A stretch of DNA of 55,379 nucleotides from an uncultured Lachnotalea sp. (GTDB lineage: Bacteria; Bacillota; Clostridia; Lachnospirales; Lachnospiraceae): contig CAOKOS010000013.1 in the NCBI GenBank assembly GCA_948470255.1, positions 1 through 55,379 of the forward strand, given 5' to 3'. Each line of letters begins with the position of its first letter. Position 1 is the stretch's first letter. Under the pieces are notes generated by a model, which was not told where the DNA came from, ran no database searches, and saw only the letters and a program-made list of their open reading frames with translations. The position numbers were made by a program, and so were the translations under genes. Shown here piece by piece: positions 7,215 through 16,883 of the stretch.

Positions 7215-9182
7215 ATGGGGGAATCATTTGTGGGCAATATAAAGGGAGACTTTCTTCCTGTCTGTATGGCAGATATGAAGCGGCGGGGGTGGAAGCAGCC
7301 GGATTTTATATACATTATCGGGGATGCTTATGTGGATCATCCTTCTTTCGGCCCAGCCATCATCAGCCGCCTTTTGGAATCCAGGGGTTATAAAGTGGCA
7401 ATGCTCCCTCAGCCTGACTGGAAAGATGAAAGAAGCATACAGATACTTGGGCGGCCAAAACTTGCATTTTTAGTCAGCAGCGGAAATATGGATTCCATGG
7501 TGAACCATTATTCTGTTTCCAAAAGAAGGCGGGATACAGATTCCTATACTCCGGGCGGCGTCATGGGAAAACGGCCCGATTATGCGGTGACGGTGTACTG
7601 TAACCTGGTTCGTAAAGTATATAAACAGGTTCCCATCATTATCGGGGGCATTGAGGCAAGCCTCAGACGGCTTGCCCACTATGATTACTGGTCGGATCAG
7701 GTGAAACGCTCTGTCCTCATGGATTCCCAGGCAGATCTTTTGAGCTATGGGATGGGAGAACATTCCATGGTGGAGATTGCAGAAGCTCTGGAAGCGGGGA
7801 TTCCTGTTTCTGACATCACTTATGTGGCGGGGACTGCCTACAGGACGAAAATGTTGGACGAACCCTTTGACGGGGAGCTTCTTCCTGATTATGATATGGT
7901 GAAAGAAAGTAAAAAAGCTTATGCCAAAAGTTTCCTGATCCAGTACAAAAATACAGATCCCATCAGCGGAAAACGGCTGGCAGAAGGATATGGAAGCCGC
8001 GGCTATGTGGTACAAAACCCACCGGCTATGCCTCTTTCAGAAGAAGAAATGGATGATGTGTATGCCCTCCCTTATATGCGGGCATGGCATCCTATGTATG
8101 AGGCAGAAGGCGGGATTCCGGCTTTTTCAGAAATCAAATTCAGCCTTGTAAGCAACAGAGGCTGCTTTGGAAGCTGCAGTTTTTGCGCGTTGACCTTCCA
8201 CCAGGGAAGGATTGTCCAGGCGCGAAGCCATAATTCTATCATAAAAGAAGCAGGACTTTTGACCAAATCCCCTGATTTTAAGGGGTATATCCATGACGTG
8301 GGAGGGCCTACGGCAAATTTCAGAGGACCATCTTGTAATAAGCAAAGGAAATCGGGAACATGCCGGCACAGACAGTGCCTGTTTCCATCCCCATGCCCGA
8401 ATCTGAAGGTAGACCATCAGGATTATCTGAAACTTTTAAGGAAACTCCGGACGGTCCCGGGCGTGAAACGGGTCTTTATCCGGTCCGGTATCCGCTTTGA
8501 TTACGTGATGGCAGATCAGGATGATGCTTTTTTACGGGAACTTTGTGCATATCATGTCAGCGGCCAGTTAAAGGTGGCTCCCGAACATCTTTCGCCGGAA
8601 GTTTTAAAGCGGATGGGAAAACCGGACAGCCATGTCTATCTGGCATTTGTGGAAAAATACAAAAAAATAAATGAGCGGCTGGGGAAAAAACAGTATCTGG
8701 TCCCTTACTTGATGTCCTCCCATCCAGGCTGTACCATGAAGGATGCAGTTCTTCTGGCAGAATATCTGCGGGATACGGGACATATGCCGGAACAGGTGCA
8801 GGATTTTTATCCGACTCCGTCTACATTGTCCACCTGTATGTATTATACGGGTTTGGATCCCAGGACCATGGAACAAGTCTACGTGCCTAAAAGTCCCCAT
8901 GAAAAAGCCATGCAGAGGGCGTTAATCCAGTACCGTGCACCAAGGAACAGGAAGTTGGTGGAGGAAGCCCTGGTTTTGGCGGGGCGTACAGATTTGATTG
9001 GCCATGGAAAAAAATGCCTGATTTGGCCAGAACGGGGAAACAGACAGGAGGAAACAAGGACAGACGGCCGCAGGCGGGGTTCAGGACAGAATAGGGCAAA
9101 TGCTGCAAAGAAAGGAGAAACAGGGGCCGCCAACAAGAAAAAAGTAACCATAAGGAACCGACATTCCAAGAAAAAAATGTAA
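7215..9182 (+). CDS. YgiQ-family radical SAM protein
   Basis: UPF0313/YgiQ family: an N-terminal B12-binding-like domain (FLPVCMADMKRRGW..., GDAYVDHPSFG) followed by a radical SAM barrel with the cluster ligands C317, C321 and C324 in CFGSCSFCA. The C-terminal 60 residues are a basic low-complexity tail (many R, N, G, K). About 655 residues is normal for the family. The reaction is not established for the family; it is presumed to be a radical modification reaction. I start at ATG 7215, 4 nt after the HAD stop with AGGGA upstream; an in-frame ATG at 7161 lies inside the HAD gene. Next gene 12 nt downstream. Confidence 0.9.
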   Translation: MGESFVGNIKGDFLPVCMADMKRRGWKQPDFIYIIGDAYVDHPSFGPAIISRLLESRGYKVAMLPQPDWKDERSIQILGRPKLAFLVSSGNMDSMVNHYSVSKRRRDTDSYTPGGVMGKRPDYAVTVYCNLVRKVYKQVPIIIGGIEASLRRLAHYDYWSDQVKRSVLMDSQADLLSYGMGEHSMVEIAEALEAGIPVSDITYVAGTAYRTKMLDEPFDGELLPDYDMVKESKKAYAKSFLIQYKNTDPISGKRLAEGYGSRGYVVQNPPAMPLSEEEMDDVYALPYMRAWHPMYEAEGGIPAFSEIKFSLVSNRGCFGSCSFCALTFHQGRIVQARSHNSIIKEAGLLTKSPDFKGYIHDVGGPTANFRGPSCNKQRKSGTCRHRQCLFPSPCPNLKVDHQDYLKLLRKLRTVPGVKRVFIRSGIRFDYVMADQDDAFLRELCAYHVSGQLKVAPEHLSPEVLKRMGKPDSHVYLAFVEKYKKINERLGKKQYLVPYLMSSHPGCTMKDAVLLAEYLRDTGHMPEQVQDFYPTPSTLSTCMYYTGLDPRTMEQVYVPKSPHEKAMQRALIQYRAPRNRKLVEEALVLAGRTDLIGHGKKCLIWPERGNRQEETRTDGRRRGSGQNRANAAKKGETGAANKKKVTIRNRHSKKKM

Positions 9183-9194
9183 GGAGGCGTTTTT

Positions 9195-10799
9195 ATGGAA
9201 CTGATTTTTTTAGGTGCAGATCATGAAGTCACGGGAAGCTGCCATATGGTAAAGGCAGCAGGAAAAAATTTTTTGATTGACTGCGGTATGGAACAGGGAG
9301 AGGATATTTATGAGAATCAGGAGATTCCTGTCCAGTCTTCGGAAATCGATGCCGTATTTTTAACCCATGCCCATATTGACCATTCCGGCCTTTTACCGCT
9401 CCTTTATGCCCAGGGGTTCCGGGGGGAGGTTTATGCCACCAGAGCCACCTGTGATTTGTGCCAGATCATGCTCCGTGACAGCGCCCATATCCAGGAATTT
9501 GAGGCAGAATGGAGAAACAGGAAGGCAAAACGATCCGGAGGCCCCGAATATGTGCCGCTTTATACCATGGAAGATGCAGAGGGGCTTCTTAAACACCTGG
9601 TTCCCTGTGAGTACGATGAGGAAGTTTCTGTCTGCGAGGGTATCCGGCTGCGTTTTACCGATGTGGGGCATCTGTTAGGCTCTGCCAGTATCGAAATTTG
9701 GATGACAGAGGAAGAAGAAACCAGGAAGCTGGTATTTTCCGGCGACGTGGGAAACAGGTTCCAGCCGTTGATCAAGCGTCCCCATTACCTGGAAATGGCC
9801 GATTACGTGGTGATGGAATCCACCTATGGAAACCGTCTGCACAGTGAAGAGCGGGTGGATTATGTAAAAGAGCTTACAGCGGTGATTCAGAGAACTTTTG
9901 ACCGGGGCGGAAATGTGGTGATTCCAGCCTTTGCCGTAGGGCGGACCCAGGAGCTGCTTTATTATCTGCGGAAAATTAAAGAAGATAGGATGGTAAAGGG
10001 CCATGAAAATTTCAAGGTTTATGTGGACAGCCCGCTGGCCGTGGAAGCGACTAATATTTTCAATAAATATAAATACAACTGCTTTGGAAAAGAAGCCATG
10101 GAGCTTTTAAACAGGGGAATCGACCCGATTAAATTTGACGGGCTGACTTTGTCGGTGACAAGCGATGATTCCAAGATGATTAATTTCAATGAGGAACCGA
10201 AGGTGATTTTGTCGGCTTCCGGCATGTGCGAAGCCGGACGTATCCGCCATCACTTAAAGCATAACTTGTGGCGGCCGGAATCCACAGTGCTTTTTGTGGG
10301 ATATCAGTCAAAGGGAACTTTGGGACGCTCCATCCTGGAAGGGGCAAATGCAGTGCGGCTGTTTGGAGAAACCATTGAGGTGAAAGCGGAAATCAAAAAG
10401 CTTGACGGTATCAGCGGACACGCCGACAAAGTGGGGCTTTTAGCCTGGATTAATGCTTTTTGGCCGAAACCGCTGAAAGTCTTTGTGGTTCATGGAGAAG
10501 ACCATGTATGCGATGAATTTGCCGAATGTCTGAAAAGGGAACATGGCTTCGAGACAGCAGCCCCGTTCAGTGGTTCTGTCTACGATATGAAAGCAGATAC
10601 TTGGGTTACGGAAAAAGCGCCTGTTCCCATCAAGCACGAAAAAGCTGCTGCGAAGAAGGCAAGCCTTGTATTTGAGCGGCTGCTGGCAGCTGGGGAGCGC
10701 CTGCTGGCAATCATCCGCCGGAGCGAAGGCGGGGCCAACAAAGACCTGGCCAGGATGGCAGATCAGATTCATATGTTATGCGATAAATGGGAGAGATAA
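9195..10799 (+). CDS. Beta-CASP metallo-beta-lactamase RNA-processing protein
   Basis: A 534-residue metallo-beta-lactamase with a beta-CASP insert and RMMBL C-terminal motif, the family of CPSF73-like and YsgB/TTHA0252-like ribonucleases acting on RNA in the cytoplasm. The zinc site HAHIDHSG (58-65) is intact, with GDVG and the beta-CASP motifs SASGMCEAGRIRHHL and SGHAD. The last 60 residues are an extra basic helical tail. An AAGGAGG site precedes ATG 9195. It is the fifth gene of the run beginning at 4306. Endo- or exonuclease activity is inferred from the family; no RNA target can be named. Confidence 0.9.
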   Translation: MELIFLGADHEVTGSCHMVKAAGKNFLIDCGMEQGEDIYENQEIPVQSSEIDAVFLTHAHIDHSGLLPLLYAQGFRGEVYATRATCDLCQIMLRDSAHIQEFEAEWRNRKAKRSGGPEYVPLYTMEDAEGLLKHLVPCEYDEEVSVCEGIRLRFTDVGHLLGSASIEIWMTEEEETRKLVFSGDVGNRFQPLIKRPHYLEMADYVVMESTYGNRLHSEERVDYVKELTAVIQRTFDRGGNVVIPAFAVGRTQELLYYLRKIKEDRMVKGHENFKVYVDSPLAVEATNIFNKYKYNCFGKEAMELLNRGIDPIKFDGLTLSVTSDDSKMINFNEEPKVILSASGMCEAGRIRHHLKHNLWRPESTVLFVGYQSKGTLGRSILEGANAVRLFGETIEVKAEIKKLDGISGHADKVGLLAWINAFWPKPLKVFVVHGEDHVCDEFAECLKREHGFETAAPFSGSVYDMKADTWVTEKAPVPIKHEKAAAKKASLVFERLLAAGERLLAIIRRSEGGANKDLARMADQIHMLCDKWER

Positions 10800-10807
10800 G
10801 AAAAAAA

Positions 10808-11365
10808 ATGGAAAAGGGAATATATGGTTATGGAAAGAAAAAACTTATGCGTCAGTGCTTCCTGTGTGCCATCTGTCTGGTACTGTCCTTTGGGGCGGTG
10901 CTGATAGGATACCTGGCCACCGGGAAACGAACCAGTATCTGGACTATTGGCGCAGTTTTCCCAGTGATTCCAGCCGCTACATTTCTGGTAAATATTGTGG
11001 CCAGATGTAAAGGGCTTCCCCTCAAAAAAGAGGACTATAGGCGGTTTGCAGAGACGGCGGGGGGACAGGTAACTGCCTGTGACATGATTCTCACAGCCAA
11101 CCAGAAACTAGTACCCATACAGGCCAGTGTTTTTCATGAAATGGGGATTGCCGCCTATACGACATCGAAAAAACTGGACGTCAGGGAAACGGAACGGGAT
11201 GTCAATGGTCTTTTAAAAAGTGTGGGAATTTATTCAAAAATTCAGATTTTTACAGATTATGAAGCATTTCTTAAACGGGTCAGGGGGCTGAAACTGCCGG
11301 CTTCACCTGAAGAGCAGGAAAGTTTTGAAAAAAAACGTCAGGATCTTTTGGTTTATTCCATGTAA
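10808..11365 (+). CDS. Uncharacterised two-TM membrane protein
   Basis: A 185-residue protein with a basic N-terminus, two adjacent hydrophobic segments (about residues 14-34 and 40-60) and a cytoplasmic domain of about 120 residues. The soluble part includes TACDMILTANQKLVPIQ-like sequence with no motif I know. I do not recognise the family. The start is uncertain: ATG 10808 is used, but ATG 10787, which overlaps the preceding stop, is in frame and neither has an ideal ribosome-binding site. It sits between the beta-CASP protein and the pseudouridine synthase, probably in their operon. Confidence 0.7.
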   Translation: MEKGIYGYGKKKLMRQCFLCAICLVLSFGAVLIGYLATGKRTSIWTIGAVFPVIPAATFLVNIVARCKGLPLKKEDYRRFAETAGGQVTACDMILTANQKLVPIQASVFHEMGIAAYTTSKKLDVRETERDVNGLLKSVGIYSKIQIFTDYEAFLKRVRGLKLPASPEEQESFEKKRQDLLVYSM

Positions 11366-11395
11366 TATCTGCAGCCAGACGGAGGAGGGATGTTC

Positions 11396-12454
11396 ATGAG
11401 GGAGCTTCATGTCAAAGAAGAGGAGGCTGGGCAGAGGCTGGACAAGTATCTGCAGAAATATATGGCAGAGGCGCCGAAAAGCTTTTTTTACAAAATGCTC
11501 CGAAAGAAAAACATCGTCTGCAACAAAAAGAAATGTGACGGGAGCCAGCGGCTGAAAGAGGGGGACTGTATCCAGCTCTTCCTCTCCGATGAAACCATTG
11601 AGGGCTTCAGGAGAAAAAGTCAGGACAGGAAGTCTTTTCCTGTGACAGAACTGGATATTTTATATGAAGATCCCCAGGCGATTCTTATTAATAAACCGGT
11701 AGGTATGCTTTCCCAGAAGGCGGGGGAGGGAGATATTTCCCTGGTGGAATATCTTACAGGTTATCTCCTTGCTGCGGGGACTGTTACGGAGGAATCCCTC
11801 CGCAGTTTCCGCCCTTCTGTCTGTAACCGCCTGGACCGGAATACCAGCGGTTTGATTACCGCAGGGAAGACACCGGCGGCCCTCAGGGACATGTCGGCAT
11901 TGTTTAAAGACCGGACGGCCCGCAAATATTATCTGTGCCTGGTAAAAGGAAAAGTGGAACGGGAGGGCCGCCTTTTTGGGTGGCTCTCCAAAGATGAAGA
12001 GACTAACCAGGTGATAGTCCGTCCTGCCCCCCAAAAAGGCGCTTCCGAAATTTGTACCATTTATACCCCGATAGCAGGAAAAGAGGATGTTACGCTTCTT
12101 AAAGTAGAACTGATTACTGGAAAAAGCCATCAGATCCGAGCCCATTTATCCTCCGTGGGACATCCTGTCATTGGTGACAGAAAGTATGGAGATGAAAGGC
12201 TGAACCGGCAGTACAGAGAACGATATGGCCTTTCTTATCAGTTTCTCCATGCCTGGCAGATGGAATTTCCGAAACTGTCCGGCCCCCTTGCGGGACTTTC
12301 AGAAAAGACGGTAAAAGCGCCTCTTCCAGATCTTTTAAAAAAGATCCTGGAGGAGGAAATATTAAAAGGAAAGGATGGAAGGGGCTATGGCAACCTGGGG
12401 TTCCAGGGGACTTCGGGGTTCGACTCTGGAGGAACTCATAAACCACACAAATGA
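11396..12454 (+). CDS. RluA-family pseudouridine synthase
   Basis: Isomerises uridine to pseudouridine in RNA, probably 23S rRNA. An S4 RNA-binding domain (GQRLDKYLQKYM...) precedes the synthase core with the catalytic aspartate in NRLDRNTSG, a variant of the usual HRLD. KSHQIRAHLSSVGHPVIGD is the conserved C-terminal motif. There are 352 residues. ATG 11396 lies 7 nt after AGGAGG; ATG 11390 is in frame but too close. The last 22-26 residues are encoded in DNA that also encodes the start of recU in another frame and look like non-conserved tail. RluD/RluC-type specificity cannot be told apart by eye. Confidence 0.9.
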   Translation: MRELHVKEEEAGQRLDKYLQKYMAEAPKSFFYKMLRKKNIVCNKKKCDGSQRLKEGDCIQLFLSDETIEGFRRKSQDRKSFPVTELDILYEDPQAILINKPVGMLSQKAGEGDISLVEYLTGYLLAAGTVTEESLRSFRPSVCNRLDRNTSGLITAGKTPAALRDMSALFKDRTARKYYLCLVKGKVEREGRLFGWLSKDEETNQVIVRPAPQKGASEICTIYTPIAGKEDVTLLKVELITGKSHQIRAHLSSVGHPVIGDRKYGDERLNRQYRERYGLSYQFLHAWQMEFPKLSGPLAGLSEKTVKAPLPDLLKKILEEEILKGKDGRGYGNLGFQGTSGFDSGGTHKPHK

Positions 12455-12923
12455 AAAATACCGGGACAGCGGGCTGGCCCTGATTCAAAAGATCCCAACG
12501 CCCATAAAACCCATCAACATTGATAAGGAAAGCCGCCACATTACGCTGGCGTACTTTGACCAGAAAAGTACGGTGGATTATATAGGGGCAGTCCAGGGGA
12601 TTCCCGTCTGTTTTGATGCGAAGGAATGTGTCTCCGCCACATTCCCCCTTCAAAATATCCATGAGCATCAGATGGCTTTTATGGAAGCTTTTGAAAAACA
12701 GGGAGGGGTTTCCTTTATTATTCTTTATTTTACAGGATTGGACGAACTTTATTATGTGCCTTTCCGCCATCTTCTTTTTTACTGGACACGTGGAAAAAAC
12801 GGTGGACGAAAGAGTTTTACTTATGGGGAGTTGGACAAGGGATTTCGGATTCCTTTGCGGCATGGGGCATATGTTCATTACCTGGAAATGCTGCAGAAGG
12901 ATTTGACGCAGAGATCGGAATAG
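12387..12923 (+). CDS. recU: Holliday junction resolvase RecU
   Basis: Firmicutes-type endonuclease that cuts Holliday junctions in recombinational repair and chromosome segregation. Conserved family blocks are seen: GSRGLRGSTLEELINHTNE, QKIPTPI, AYFDQKSTVDYIGAVQG, FDAKE and FPLQNIHEHQ. By alignment from memory with B. subtilis RecU, the metal ligands correspond to D64 (VDY), D77 and K79 (FDAK); D77 replaces the usual glutamate, a conservative swap. There are 178 residues from ATG 12387 (MATWGSRG start, matching the family); ATG 12375 adds four residues. It overlaps the pseudouridine synthase by about 70 bases in another frame. RecU is often paired with a PBP gene; that is not so here. Confidence 0.9.
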   Translation: MATWGSRGLRGSTLEELINHTNEKYRDSGLALIQKIPTPIKPINIDKESRHITLAYFDQKSTVDYIGAVQGIPVCFDAKECVSATFPLQNIHEHQMAFMEAFEKQGGVSFIILYFTGLDELYYVPFRHLLFYWTRGKNGGRKSFTYGELDKGFRIPLRHGAYVHYLEMLQKDLTQRSE

Positions 12924-12941
12924 ACTGGGAGAAAAAAGAAA

Positions 12942-12970
12942 TTGACAGATAAATGCAGATCAATTATAAT
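12942..12970 (+). promoter_or_regulatory. Consensus sigma-A promoter of the his operon
   Basis: Perfect TTGACA (12942-12947), a 17-bp spacer and perfect TATAAT (12965-12970). The leader to hisZ is only about 55 nt, so there is no room for a T-box; control must be elsewhere or constitutive. Confidence 0.85.
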
Positions 12971-13030
12971 GGTTTTCGTGTGATGATTAATTACCACGTT
13001 ACTATACGAAAGTGCAAAGGGGACAATTCC

Positions 13031-14299
13031 ATGAAACAACTGCTCCATACCCCGGAAGGTGTCCGGGATATTTATAATTCAGAATATGCAAAAAAACTGG
13101 TGGTGGAAGGGCGCATCAGGAAGACGCTTCAGTCATATGGCTACGGCGAACTGCAGACGCCATCCTTTGAATTTTTTGATATTTTCAACAAGGAACGGGG
13201 AAGCGTGGCTTCCAGGGAGATGTACAAATTTTTTGACAGGGAAGGAAATACCTTGGTGCTCCGTCCTGATATGACGCCTCCTGTGGCCAGGTGTGCGGCA
13301 AAATATTTTATGGAGGAACCCCTTTCCATCCGCCTTTCTTATCTGGCGAACACTTTTATCAATCATTCCAGTTACCAAGGCCGGTTAAAGGAAGCTACCG
13401 TACAGGGGGCGGAACTCATTGGCGATGAATCCAGCAGTGCAGACGGTGAAATGGTCGCCCTCACAGTGGAATGTCTCCTGGCGGCAGGACTCAAAGATTT
13501 CCAGGTGGATGTGGGACAGGTGGAATTTTTCAACGGCCTGGTGGAAGAAGCTGGCCTGGATACAGAGACAGAAGCCCATTTAAGGGAACTGATTGAAGAA
13601 AAAAATTTTTTTGGCGTGGAAGAGCTTGTTTCAGAGCAGAACCTGGACAGGCGGATTGGAGAAACCTTCCTTAAACTGCCGGAACTGTTCGGGCCGGCAA
13701 AACTTTTGGAGACGGCGGGGGAGTTGGCGTTAAATCCCCGCATGGAGGCGGCGGTGAGGCGCCTGGAAAACCTCTGGCGGATTTTAAAGCTTTACGGCCT
13801 GTCGGATTATGTTTCCTTTGATCTTGGGATGTTGGGGAAGTTTCAGTATTATACAGGGATTATTTTCCGCGGCGTCACCTTTGGCATGGGGGAGCCTGTG
13901 GTGTCGGGAGGGCGTTATGACGGCCTCATGCGCCAGTTCGGGAAAGATGCGCCGGCCGTAGGGTTTTCTATTTCCATCGACGGCCTCATGTCTGCCCTTT
14001 CCAGGCAAAGGATTCCTGTGATGACATCGGGGACAGACGGAATCCTTCTGTATGACAGGACAAGAGAGGAAACAGCCATTCCTCTGGCAGTCCGTTTCCG
14101 TAAGGATGGAAAAAAGCTTCAGATGATCCGGAAAAAGGAGGGGGAAACATTGTCTGCATACAGGATTTATGCAGACAGGAACCATGTGGATACCCTTTAT
14201 TATCTTTCCGGGGAACCGGATGAGTTTTTTATCTGGGAAAAAGATTCAAAAACAGTTGTGAAAGCAGATTTGCCGGAGCTTAAGGAGGATACGCCGTGA
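13031..14299 (+). CDS. hisZ: ATP phosphoribosyltransferase regulatory subunit HisZ
   Basis: A catalytically silent histidyl-tRNA-synthetase paralogue that forms a complex with short HisG, needed for activity and histidine feedback in the first step of histidine synthesis. It has the HisRS-like motif 2 ([10 protein letters not shown]) and [13 protein letters not shown], but lacks the tRNA anticodon-binding domain. There are 422 residues. The true start is ATG 13031 ([13 protein letters not shown]) with AAAGGGG 8 nt upstream; the longer frame from 12953 has no ribosome-binding site and overlaps the promoter. Its stop overlaps hisG (GTGA), so translation is coupled, as expected for complex partners. 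Confidence 0.95.
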   Translation: MKQLLHTPEGVRDIYNSEYAKKLVVEGRIRKTLQSYGYGELQTPSFEFFDIFNKERGSVASREMYKFFDREGNTLVLRPDMTPPVARCAAKYFMEEPLSIRLSYLANTFINHSSYQGRLKEATVQGAELIGDESSSADGEMVALTVECLLAAGLKDFQVDVGQVEFFNGLVEEAGLDTETEAHLRELIEEKNFFGVEELVSEQNLDRRIGETFLKLPELFGPAKLLETAGELALNPRMEAAVRRLENLWRILKLYGLSDYVSFDLGMLGKFQYYTGIIFRGVTFGMGEPVVSGGRYDGLMRQFGKDAPAVGFSISIDGLMSALSRQRIPVMTSGTDGILLYDRTREETAIPLAVRFRKDGKKLQMIRKKEGETLSAYRIYADRNHVDTLYYLSGEPDEFFIWEKDSKTVVKADLPELKEDTP

Positions 14300-14955
14300 G
14301 ATATTTGACAATAGCGCTGGCTAAGGGGCGGATGGCCAGGAAATCCATGGAACTTTTTGAAGCCATTGGTATCCCCTGTGAGGAAATGAAAGAGGAGGGA
14401 ACCAGGAAGCTGATTTTTGTCAACGAAGAGCTTAAGGTTCGTTTTTTTCTGGCAAAGGCCAATGATGTGCCTACTTATGTGGAATATGGGGCGGCAGACC
14501 TGGGAATCGTGGGGAAGGATACCCTCCTGGAAGAAGGGCGCCGCCTGTATGAAGTATTGGATCTTGGAATCGGCAGATGCCGTATGTGTGTCTGCGGCCC
14601 CAGGGAGGCGGAAGATAAACTTTCCCATCATGAATTGATCCGGGTCGCGACTAAATATCCCAACATTGCGAAGGATTATTTTTATAATAAGAAGCATCAG
14701 ACAGTGGAAATTATCAAGCTGAATGGTTCCATTGAGCTGGCTCCCATTGTGGGGCTTTCAGAGGTGATTGTGGATATTGTGGAAACAGGCTCCACCCTTC
14801 GGGAAAATGGGCTGGAGGTATTGGAAGAAATTGTGCCTCTTTCCGCCAGGATGGTGGTGAACCAGGTCAGTATGAAAATAGAATATGAGCGTATCAGCAA
14901 AATCATCGGCAGTATGCGGGCGCTGCTGACAGGGAACGGAGGAAAAACCATATGA
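14296..14955 (+). CDS. hisG: ATP phosphoribosyltransferase, short form HisG
   Basis: First enzyme of histidine synthesis: ATP + PRPP to phosphoribosyl-ATP. With 219 residues it is the short form without the C-terminal regulatory domain, which requires HisZ, encoded directly upstream. Visible motifs are the N-terminal [22 protein letters not shown], and the PRPP-binding [14 protein letters not shown]. The start is GTG 14296, overlapping the hisZ stop by 4 nt. The hisG stop in turn overlaps hisD (ATGA). Confidence 0.96.
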   Translation: MRYLTIALAKGRMARKSMELFEAIGIPCEEMKEEGTRKLIFVNEELKVRFFLAKANDVPTYVEYGAADLGIVGKDTLLEEGRRLYEVLDLGIGRCRMCVCGPREAEDKLSHHELIRVATKYPNIAKDYFYNKKHQTVEIIKLNGSIELAPIVGLSEVIVDIVETGSTLRENGLEVLEEIVPLSARMVVNQVSMKIEYERISKIIGSMRALLTGNGGKTI

Positions 14956-16241
14956 ACATCATAAGGCTGGAAGAAGAATCCAAACGGGATCTTCTGAGGC
15001 TTCTGCTGAAAAGAAGTCCTTCCCAGTACGGGACTTATACGGATACAGTAAATGAGATTGTGGAAAACGTCAGGAAAAACGGGGACGCGGCATTATTCGC
15101 CTATACAGAGAGATTTGACGGATGTATCGTAAAGAAAGACAATGTACTGGTGACAGAGGAAGAGATTGACGCAGCTTATGGGCAGGTGGATGAAGAGCTT
15201 TTAGGCGTAATCCGAAAAGCCCTTGTGAATATCAGGGCCTTTCATGAAAAACAGCGCCGTTACAGCTGGTTTGATTCCTCTGAAGAGGGAATTTTGCTGG
15301 GACAGAAGTTTACCCCCTTAAGCAAAGTCGGTGTTTACGTACCTGGCGGGAAAGCCGTATATCCTTCATCAGTACTTATGAATATTGTGCCGGCAAAAGT
15401 GGCCGGGGTGAAGGAAATTGTCATGACGACTCCGCCGGACAGGGATGGGAAGTTAAATCCGGCAGTGCTGGTGGCGGCAAAGGAAGCAGGGGTGGATCGG
15501 ATTTATAAAGCCGGTGGCGCCCAGGCCATTGCATCCCTTGCCTTTGGGACGGAATCCATTCCAAAGGTGGATAAAATCGTCGGTCCTGGAAATATTTTTG
15601 TGGCCCTTGCAAAAAAAGCAGTGTTTGGTTTTGTCAGCATTGATTCCATTGCAGGCCCCAGTGAAATCCTGGTTTTGGCCGATGAGACAGCCAATCCCCG
15701 TTATGTGGCGGCAGACCTGCTTTCCCAGGCAGAGCATGATGAGATGGCTTCCGCGATTTTAGTGACAACTTCCGAAGCCCTGGCCCGCAGGGTCAACCAG
15801 GAAATTGACGGCTTTTTGCAGCAGCTTCCCCGCCGGGAGATCATCAAAAAGTCTTTGGATAATTATGGGTACATCCTTCTGGCCGACAATCTGGAAGAGG
15901 CCGTTTCGGCGGCAAATGATATCGCTTCAGAACACCTGGAGATTATGACAAAAGACGCGTTTACTGTCATGACAAAAATTCAGAACGCAGGAGCTATTTT
16001 CATTGGAGAACACAGCTGCGAACCTCTGGGGGATTACTTTGCAGGGCCGAACCATGTGCTTCCCACCAATGGGACAGCAAAGTTTTTCTCTCCCTTAGGC
16101 GTAGATGATTTTGTAAAGAAATCCAGCATTATTTCCTATTCCAGGGAAGCTCTTGAGCCGATCCATGAAGACATTATGCGTTTTGCGGCCCAGGAAGGGC
16201 TGACTGCCCATGGAAATGCTGTCAAGGTAAGATTTGAATAA
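14952..16241 (+). CDS. hisD: Histidinol dehydrogenase
   Basis: Zinc- and NAD-dependent enzyme for the last two oxidations, L-histidinol to L-histidine. The 429 residues are typical. Family signatures: [43 protein letters not shown], the zinc-site QAEHDE block, and ASEHLEI with the catalytic Glu-His pair. ATG 14952 overlaps the hisG stop. It is followed after 31 nt by hisB. Confidence 0.97.
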   Translation: MNIIRLEEESKRDLLRLLLKRSPSQYGTYTDTVNEIVENVRKNGDAALFAYTERFDGCIVKKDNVLVTEEEIDAAYGQVDEELLGVIRKALVNIRAFHEKQRRYSWFDSSEEGILLGQKFTPLSKVGVYVPGGKAVYPSSVLMNIVPAKVAGVKEIVMTTPPDRDGKLNPAVLVAAKEAGVDRIYKAGGAQAIASLAFGTESIPKVDKIVGPGNIFVALAKKAVFGFVSIDSIAGPSEILVLADETANPRYVAADLLSQAEHDEMASAILVTTSEALARRVNQEIDGFLQQLPRREIIKKSLDNYGYILLADNLEEAVSAANDIASEHLEIMTKDAFTVMTKIQNAGAIFIGEHSCEPLGDYFAGPNHVLPTNGTAKFFSPLGVDDFVKKSSIISYSREALEPIHEDIMRFAAQEGLTAHGNAVKVRFE

Positions 16242-16272
16242 ACTAAAAAATAAATTCAGGCAGGAGGATTTC

Positions 16273-16860
16273 ATGGCACGGACTGCGAAAATCCAGCGGG
16301 AAACAAAAGAAACATCCATCCAGATGACTTTGAACCTGGACGGGACAGGAAAAAGCAGGATTGATACGGGAATCGGGTTCCTGGATCATATGCTGACACT
16401 TTTTGCAAAGCATGGTTTTTTTGATCTGGAAGTAATGGTAAAAGGCGATTTAGAGGTGGACACCCACCATTCCATTGAAGATACGGGAATTGTACTGGGA
16501 CAGGCGGTTCTCCAGGCGGTGGGAGATAAAAAGGGAGTCCGCCGTTACGGCTCCTGTATGCTGCCTATGGATGAAGTGCTGATGGTCTGTGCCCTGGATC
16601 TTTCAGGACGTCCTTACCTTGTTTACGATGCGGAACTTAAGGCAGAACGGGTGGGCGCCTTGGAGACAGAAATGATTCGGGAATTTTTTTACGCTGTTTC
16701 CTATTCGGCGGCTATGAACCTCCATATAAAAGAAATTCACGGGGAAAATACCCATCACGTTATCGAAGCCATGTTTAAAGCCTTTGCCAGGGCCTTGGAT
16801 ATGGCGACAACGACTGACGGAAGAATTGAAGGAATCCTCTCCACAAAGGGTTCTTTATAA
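16273..16860 (+). CDS. hisB: Imidazoleglycerol-phosphate dehydratase
   Basis: Monofunctional IGP dehydratase (195 residues) of the histidine pathway, without the HisB phosphatase domain of enterobacteria. The manganese-binding histidine motifs are present: [24 protein letters not shown] and [21 protein letters not shown] start at ATG 16273, 5 nt after AGGAGG; a longer frame from 16234 overlaps hisD without a ribosome-binding site. The histidinol-phosphate phosphatase is not in the window. Confidence 0.96.
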   Translation: MARTAKIQRETKETSIQMTLNLDGTGKSRIDTGIGFLDHMLTLFAKHGFFDLEVMVKGDLEVDTHHSIEDTGIVLGQAVLQAVGDKKGVRRYGSCMLPMDEVLMVCALDLSGRPYLVYDAELKAERVGALETEMIREFFYAVSYSAAMNLHIKEIHGENTHHVIEAMFKAFARALDMATTTDGRIEGILSTKGSL

Positions 16861-16883
16861 AAACAGGTTGCGAGGGAATAGAT

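Noticed and set aside
12971..13030. T-box or attenuator before the his operon
   Set aside because: The leader is about 55 nt with only weak dyads and no terminator.
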